Made by a program: the position numbers and the translations under genes | Notes under the pieces: model-generated | The model's database searches: none | The model's input: only the letters and a program-made list of their open reading frames with translations | Told to the model about the DNA's origin: nothing | Shown: one piece after another, positions 25,301-34,300 of the stretch | Layout of the letters: every line of letters starts with the position of its first letter | Position numbering within the stretch: the stretch's first letter is position 1 | NCBI GenBank assembly: GCA_947623455.1 | Contig: OX392536.1 | Location: 32,307,465 to 32,371,464 of the forward strand | Length of the DNA stretch: 64,000 bases | Direction of reading: 5' to 3' | DNA from: Mimachlamys varia | Taxonomy: Eukaryota; Mollusca; Bivalvia; Pectinida; Pectinidae

Positions 25301-28300
25301 CAATCGCACCTGGTAAGAATTACAAGAAAATTTTTGTATTCTGTGGCGTTGGAACATCTTGGACCAAAATGGGCATGGAACTTGTGGGAGACTTTCCTTT
25401 ATTTGCTGACACCCTGAAAAGTATTGATATACACCTGCTGCCACTGACTGGATGGTCGATAGCGGACAAAATACGAGATGGTGCAGACATGAGTGACCCG
25501 TTTATCAGTCATATCGGCATATTTGCATGTCAAATTGGACTGGCAAACATCTGGAAACATTGGGGCATCATTCCTGACGCAATAGTTGGTCAGTCTGTAG
25601 GTGAGGTGGCCGCGGCTTACTGTGGTGGTGTACTTTCCCTGAGGGATGCAGTCAATGTCATCTACCATAGATCTAAAGTACTTGCAGAGTCGTCAGGAGG
25701 CAAAATGATGGTATTAATGAATATCAGTACTTCTGAAGTAGAGCAAATATGTAGCAAAGTTGGTGATGTCAATATTGCCGTACACAATAGCCCTTTTTCG
25801 TGTACCATATCTGGTGACGACATACAAGTGGAAGCAGTAAAAACAGCCTTAATAGAAGACGGTAAAAAGAAAAATGAAGTACGACTTTTCTACGATTTGA
25901 AAGTAGATTGTGCCTACCACAGTCACAAAGTGGAACATGCAGCAAGGTGCATTAAAGAGCGACTTGAAGGGATTAAATGTAAAGCACAAACTGTACCAAT
26001 TTTCTCTACAGTAACAGGGGAGGTAATTGATGATTTTGGCACACCGGGCTACTGGCAAAAGAATGTCGCCAGACCAGTATTGTTTTATCAAGCACTAATG
26101 AAGTCAACGAACGGTGACCCTACCCTTTTTCTTGAAGTTGGACCGAAACCTGTTCTAAAATCGCATTTGAGGACAATATTTGTCGACGAAGATGTCATCG
26201 CAATTTCTTCAATGAATTTCAACGGTGGCTCATCTAACGTACGTACTTCCCTGGCCGATTTGTATGCCTTGGGCATAAGTCCACGATGGGAAAATATTGT
26301 TCCAAAGAGAAACCTGACACACCTACCGAAATACCAGTTTGATGGCAAACACTTGATGGTAGAGTCGGATAACCGTTTCCTTCGAAAGCTTGGACTGATA
26401 GACGATTCCTCGGATAGATACCTGTTGTTGACACAAAAGGAAAAGGAGGGAGCGTTCAAAGTCAATTTCAGTCCGAACACAACTCCGTTTGTTTACGATC
26501 ATGTCATAGACAACGCTGTCATCATCCCAGGAGCCGTTTATGCCGAGGTGGCATTTGAACTTGGAATGAAACTAATGGGTATAGCAGCCGAAAGTATGCA
26601 TGTCGAGTACAAAATTGTCAAAGCGATTCCATTGTCAAAAGGTAAGCCTACTTCTCTTGATATGACATCAGATATGCAAAAAACCGAAGATGGTTTCATG
26701 AATATAGTATTCTCAGTTACCAAGGATGAGATACTTGTTGCTAAAGGATCTGTTAACAACAAACATTTTGCAAAACAACACCTCGTTCCCGTTGAAGAGG
26801 TGTACATACGGACTGGAAAAACGCTTGAACGTGAAGAAATATATCGCGAGCTGGCCTTGCATGGCTACAATTACGGTACGTCGGTCCAGATCCTTGAATC
26901 TATTACATTTGAGGAAGATGAATGCACTGGACTAATACAACTTACTGAAGATGTAGCAAGACAAATAAACCAAACCTCCATTCATCCTGCTATTCTAGAT
27001 GCCATGCTCCATTCCAGTGCGTTGAATTTCCTTTCCAAACAAAAAGAAACGTCTTGCAAAATCTACCCAGTTCGATTCGGTAATATCTCCGTGTTGAGAC
27101 CATTCGAGAGGCAAATGATATGTTATACTCAAACCATACAGAAGGCATGTGACAGGAGTATAACCAACATTATCCTGACTCGACTTGATGGATTAGTGCT
27201 TGCTGAGATTGAGGAAATCGAACACCAGATTTTGGATGGAAGCATAGGAGTTAACGCATTGGCCTATCAGATAAAATGGACTGCAGAAGACATGTCTAGT
27301 TACATCGGTTACAACTCATTAGATGAACCAAGGCAAAATGTGACAATTTGCTCCGAAAACAACAACATTCTTAACATACTGAGGACAGTTTATCCACAAG
27401 GAGAGTCATTGCATTTGCACGATTTAACCGCCAATCCCGAAGGCGTTATCTCAACAGGATCAAAAGAAATGGATATGATGATATTCGTTCCTGTGTCTAA
27501 TGATTTTCAACAACGCGAAAACGGTGACAATATATTTCAAAATGTTTGTAAAAACTGCAAGGTTTTCCTTAACATCATGAAGATACTGAAAGACATTAAC
27601 AAAACAATAATCATAGTTACCGAAAACACACAAGCAATAGGTTCTGATACCAACAGCATTAAAAATGTTGTTGGGGCCGAATTATGGGGGTTTGTTAGAT
27701 CTTTGCGGCAGGAAGGAACAAAATGCCGAATGGTTCTGATTGATGTCCAGCCATCTGTTGCCTCAGAGTTACAAACACTACGCAAAGTCATTCACACTCT
27801 GACGTCCAACAAGGCATTTTCATTTACGGAATGCATCATCGTTGATGGCCAGATATATAGCAACTCCCTGCTGAAAAGACCGCGAAGTGGCTTACAGAAT
27901 GAGCACAGAATAATTTCTTCAGACACAAATCTTGACTTCCAATTACGGTCAACGAAGCCAGAGAGAATAGAAAGTCCGTTCCTGATACCTGGCGACCGTT
28001 TACAGAAACCACAGAAGAATACAGTCAATATTCTGGTCGATGAGATATGTATCCACTCGCTCAATGAGTTTCGCATCACAGAGGATTCGAATTTCAGCAC
28101 ATCGCTTTGGTCCAGCTACAAAGACGGGTATCCGGTCATAGGCTTAGAATTTCTAGGAACACGAAATTGCCAATCAGGATCGAGGCACGTAGTCGCATGT
28201 TACCCTACTAAAGTTGCCAAAATGATATCTGTGCCAGAGCAATGTGTGTGTGGCCTGGAAAGCCTGCCGATGTATACACCAGGTCTTATCATCACGTCCA

Positions 28301-31300
28301 TGCTGATGTGGTCCATAGCTCAGAGAATCAGACGCAAATCTATCGTCTGTATTTTGACTGAGTCCATTCAGGCTGATCATGCAGCTGTAAACATTCTTCG
28401 CGACATGCTTCAGACAGTCAAGCACACCAAGGTTATACTCTCCTCGATAGACACTCTTCATGATAAAAAGGAATCAGAGAGTAACGTATTCGTAGTATTT
28501 GAAAAATATTCAAAAACAAATATAACACGTCTTTTACGTCCAGGCAATATTGTCATTGGCTTTGACGATGTTATGTCGTCCTTATCAAACCATGTCGTTC
28601 AGCTGAATTCAAATCACGTCAAAGTGCAGGTAGTCCAAAAGACGAATGTTTTTGAAGAAAACAACGTTACTATCGCATTCCCAAAAGTCACACGTTGGTT
28701 AAAAAGGTGGAGGGGACCAAGTGGATTGCCTGCTAATGGCAACAGATCATCTCAACTACAAACCATCAAGCTGCCAAACCCAAATAGTGATGAAAAAGGA
28801 AACATTGACACCAAGGCAAGTGCAGATAGGATAATCCATAATGATGCAGCGTATGTGGTTGTTGGTGGACTGACAGGCCTCGGTTGGGAGATCGTGAAAT
28901 GGCTTGGCTTCAAGGGTGCTGGCATAGTAATATCACTATCAAGGAAAGGAAACAACCAACAGATGCAAGAACAGCTCCAGAACGCAATGGATCTTCACAA
29001 GTATAAAATCGTACCAATGAGATGTAATGTCACAAATTATGCTGATGTTGAAAACACGTTTTCTGATATCAAATCAAACTTCCCAAATCACCAAATAAAA
29101 GGTATCTTCCAGGGTGCAGGTGTTCTAAGAGATACTCGCATTGAAAGCATGACTATGGAAAAGTTTGAGGAAGTGTTGTATCCAAAAGTGTTGGGCACGT
29201 GGAACTTACATCTTGCCTCGAAGGAGTTACTTCTCGATTTCTTCATAATGCATTCTTCCACTACATCTGTCTTCGGAAATTCAGGACAGACCAATTACGG
29301 AGCTGCAAATTCGTTTATGGATTCATTTGCCTTATATCGAAGATCCTTAAACCTTCCAGGGCAAAGTATCAACTGGGGCGCATTGGCTGTGGGTATGGCT
29401 AGTGACGAAACTGTTCGCAATAACTTAGAAGCACAAGGATTTTACGTGCTTGAAAAAGAAAACATTAGAGAGTGCCTTGTCGATGCTCTTATCCAAAACC
29501 CGTGCCAAATTGTGTACGGTTTGTTTGACTGGGAGATTATCCGGAAAAATCCAGCCATGATGCGGACCTCTGACAACGAACGAGAAGAGAATGTTGCAGA
29601 CAAACGTATGCCAGGTAAGCGACGTGTCGTCAACGCTGTATTTAACAACGCAGAATTTTCACTGACACCATTTCAAGATCAAAGACAGACGCTTGCACAA
29701 TTGTTGTTCAGCAGCATCTCCAGAGTGTTGTCTATAGAGCAACAGGAACTGAAGGAAGGACAAAACCTGTCTAGCCAAGGTATGGAGTCGCAGAAAGCCG
29801 TGGAACTAATACAGTTGATAAATGAGGCCACTGGTTGTCGTCTTCCGGTTGCCTATATATTGTCTCCGGATTATACCATAGGAATGCTTATCGACTTTAC
29901 ACATTCAAATATCATCAACAATATCAACCGCGACCTGGCTGGAAAGTCAGAAATACGAGAGGATGTAAAAGGAACAATAACATGGATGCAGAAATTCTAC
30001 ATTGACATGCAAGAAAACAACCCACATGACTCATCTCTTTGGTTCAGTACTGATTTTAAACTAGGAAGTGGTCTTTCAAATGTCGAAATGTGGCGTACTG
30101 TCTTGCGATGGACCACAACCAGATACCCAGAACTGAGAACTGTATATCATCATACCAATCAACATATTAGATTCGGTTTGAAGAAAACAATTCTGGATCC
30201 AGAAGATGCAAAGATAGATATGCGTGTTGTCGACTCTTTCTTATTATCAAAGGAGTGGACAGAAAAGGACGTTGACAAATATTGTCTGTTCGACATTACA
30301 AGAGATCAACCAATGCGGGTTTTATATGATAACACTGGTAGTAAACATCGCATCAGGTTTATAATGAGTCACATCACCTTCGACTTGCAAAGCTTCTTCA
30401 CATTGCTTTTACAGCTGAAGTCGGATTTAATGGCATATTTTGACACCCAGAACGATATCAGTATAAAGCCAGCGGAGGTCCCTGATCTTAGTGTACTGAT
30501 GGAGGACCAACTTGAAGAAGAGCGTTTTTCTTTGGAAGAATTCTGGAAAGGCGAACTTGGAAAGATACACAGCGTACCCTCTCTTGAAGGGTCTGAGAAA
30601 CACGTATTGATGTCGCAAAAGACTGAGAAAGTATCGCTGCGCCTACCAAGAGAATTAGGAAATAGAATCAATACCAACGAAAATGGTGTTACACCGTCAA
30701 CATTACTCTTTAGTTTGTACCAGATTCTTCTGCACAGGATGACGTGTGTGTCTGCCATTCCAGTTGTACTTACGGTAGACATGCGACGACACTTACCAGA
30801 ATTCACCGACAAGATATTTCTCGGTGCCAACTACATACCGGTTATCACAGAGTTCAATGACGGCAATTCAACACTTAGAAACTGTATTTCAACGTGTTCA
30901 AACCAGCTGATGGTCAGTAGTGCAAATAGTCTGTACCCTTTCCTGCTTATCAAGCAAATGAACACTGAAAAAACGCAGAACTGTTTCCGACATTTCTTCA
31001 ACGTCAGAGATGTATCTAATCAAGGAACCAGGAAAGCGAGGTTAGCCAACTATTACATGGATAATACTGGATATAACACAGGATTTCTAAACCAAATCGA
31101 GACGGCCTTAAACGTTGTGACAGATCGAAAGGAAGGATCAATCGACTTAGTTCTGAGTTACGATCCAGAAATTGTAAGTGTGTCGACAGCCATGAACATG
31201 CTGGATGATCTGTCAACGTTAGCATGTACAAATGTAGTGAATCCGGACTTCCAGTTGAATGAGATCCCATTAGCAAGCTGCGTATACATTGACAATGGAA

Positions 31301-34300
31301 AAATGGACCAATACTTATCAACAGGTAATAATTTATATAGTTTATATTGTTTTAAGTTATATTGAACATACACATCTCATAAAGTTTATTTCATATTCTA
31401 ATAAAGCAAAGGCAGTTTATGTGAAAAAAAATCAAACAAAATTTGGAAACCATTTAACTGGAGACTAATATGATAAAACAAATAAAAAGGCACCATATAA
31501 AATTGATGAAGATTATCAAGGTTCTGGGATGAAGGGCTACTACGTTTATTAAAATGAATGATCTTGACGCTCTTTTGAAGTCGTAGTTGTCAAAACTTAA
31601 ATAAAAATCTCAAACAAATTCTTAATGCCAAAAGTACCAGGGTACTGATACTGAGCCAGTACAATGCTGTGATGAAGGGCTCCCAAGTTTCTTCAAATGA
31701 ATGATGAAATTTAAAAAAAAAATGTCTGGGATATTGATATTAGGCCTGTAGCGAGCTATGATAAGTTGCTATCCTATTTGTTCAAAAGACCCACGTTACA
31801 TATCAGATAGATCAAATATTCTCCTCAACCAAAAGTTAAATGATCACAGCCAAAACTTACTAAATGTGTATGGTATTTATTACACAAAGCAGAAAGTTGT
31901 AACTTTGGCTGTAATGTAACATAATTGTGACGTTAAACAAAGCAAAACGGTCTTGAGATAATTCTGCCACTAATGATAATTTAGTTTTCGCTTTGTTATC
32001 TTTTATGTCCTTTGAAATGCTAGGGTTATATAAGGACAGCCTCCTTGTGTATTAGATGCGTGAGTGTGTGTATTTGGAAGTCCGTGGTATGGTCTGTCAT
32101 TATTCTTACGATACTCAAACGTCAACGACTGAACAAGTAATGCTGCGAGTAACACCAGGAGTAGCGAGTAACATTTTATAAGATTCTGGTATGTCTTGGT
32201 CAGGGTACAGGACCTTAAGCCTTCCTCAAAGAGGCGAACTCTCATATATAAGCTAAAGGTGAGGCGGTGTTAAGCGAGACGTTTTTAAGAAAAACGTTTT
32301 TTAAAAAGAGGAACGATAATATCCAAAATTTATTCCACATGTCCTTTATCTAAATATTAACAACCAACGCCTTTTGTGCCAGTTTGCTCCTGATTTTTGG
32401 GATCAACAATAAGGTCGCTATAGAGTCATTGTAACGGTTTGGGTGGAGTATGGTCTCTGGGTGAGGCGTTCACTATGAAACAATGTCATTTGGCATACAG
32501 AGGGTATATTAGTGTAGCCAGACAAAGGAATAAGTCTTTAAAAAACAATTCTACACCAATATCATAGTATTTCATTAGTCAGCCCCTAGGTGGCAGTTCT
32601 AATGCATATGTCCTATCCGTAGTGTTCGTACATATGCATGTTGTTGTGTGTGCACAAATATTGCATGTTTCGGATCGACTTTCAAAATAAAGATGGCGAC
32701 CTAGTTAACAATAAAATGTGTTGTCCGATTAAGTTAGCTGTTTTCACATCATAAAACGATTTTTATGGCTTACACTACCGATTCTGGACGGACAAAAAAG
32801 TGTCGAACTTTTAATCATAAATAAGAGTTACCCAACCTGTTCCTCGAGATAATTTATACAACAGGAGATCGACATTTGATTATCCTAGCTGTTGATGTAA
32901 CGTAAAACAAAGCTAAACCAAATTAATATACAATGTATATATAAATATTTTGCATATTGGTGTATATAAAGCAACGTAATGAGTCTTCCTTGCGAAGTTG
33001 AATATAAAAAAAAAAGAACCAAAAAGAAAGACTTTGTCGCAGGGCCTTTCTGTATTCTCGGGCTTCTTAGTGCGGACTGAAGAAGCCGGAGAAGGCAGAA
33101 AGGCAGAGTCTTTGTTTTTGTTCTTTTTTATATTGGTGTATATATTGGAAAAGGTGTTCTTTCATATCAATATAGTCCTTTATGTTTTCATTTGAAGGGG
33201 TTTTCTGGAAGGAGACGTCGAATGGTTGGGAACATCCGGTAACGATGAAGGTGTGTCATGTGAACGAGGTACCACAGTTAGCATGGAGCGATTCCAATAG
33301 AAACAAAACGTCACTTCACAGGAAAATCCCGATCCCAAGTGTCGTTAAGGTAGACATTGGGAAAGTGAGAGGTAAGAAAAAACCACAAACTATTTTAGCT
33401 GATGGCACTCCGCAGGGTTCGTCGTCCGTCAACATTTAATTTAATTAACATACACTGATATTTGGTTGATGCAATCGCTGTAGCACCCGTGATTTGTTAG
33501 GAAGATGGCTTCAAAATCTGGAAGTAGCTCGTATTGAGGTCTGTTTTGCTTATTGCCGTAAACTTTTTTTTAATTTCCGTAAATTATTTTTGTTTTTAGT
33601 TCAATTTGAACGCTTGTAATACACTGATATATTGACTGATTCAATCTTTCTTTCAATATGACTAGCATGCAATGTGGCGGGAAATGCTTATGAATCTAAA
33701 AAATACGCCTCAAGCGTAGCAATACATGGAGGGTTTGTATTCTCTGTAGCACAAGGGAGTCCAATAGGGGAAATAAAGGTACATCCTTTAAATTTGGTCT
33801 AGTTATAAACAACTAAATGGGTTTTAAACAAGATCTGCATTAATGGGTTGAAGAGGTTTAGTGTTGTATAAAACAGGGGAAATGGTTCTCGTGGGGCAGG
33901 AGGGGAGGGGCGGCTAGACGAAATAGAGGAACTAGAAGTCAATCCCTTAAATCGCTACTTGTCATGAATGACTGAATGGATTTTATAAAAGTTAGGTCTG
34001 GAGCATCAATAGGTGAAAGAGATTTACTGTTGTTTGGCCCCTCAGGTCCCATGGGGGTCAGCCCAACCGTTTATACATAACTTGAGTACCCTTCTCTCAA
34101 GGATGGGCCCTCGGGATATGTGAAGCCTCCGTGAGTGAATTGGCTTTTATATATAAGTTGGGTGGGTTTGATCCGCTGGAGTCCATATATTTTTTTTCTA
34201 TATTGGAAGTGTATATTCTCTTAACTATCCTGAGATTGAAATCAGGTCTAAAGTAGTCTTTTGTGGAGGGGAAAATTATTTTGTATATAGGTTCGGACTG

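Noticed and set aside
28870..30000. Vertebrate-type fatty acid synthase
   Set aside because: The ER lacks its NADPH site, there is no thioesterase, and a C domain follows the ACP, so a PKS is the better description.
13187..31365. Bacterial contamination as the source of the PKS
   Set aside because: Four canonical introns with matching phases interrupt the KS, and the introns hold animal-type repeats.
24742..31365. A separate gene starting at the Met at 24742
   Set aside because: The frame continues upstream to the splice acceptor at 24658 and supplies the GTGTPIGDPIEV block of the KS.
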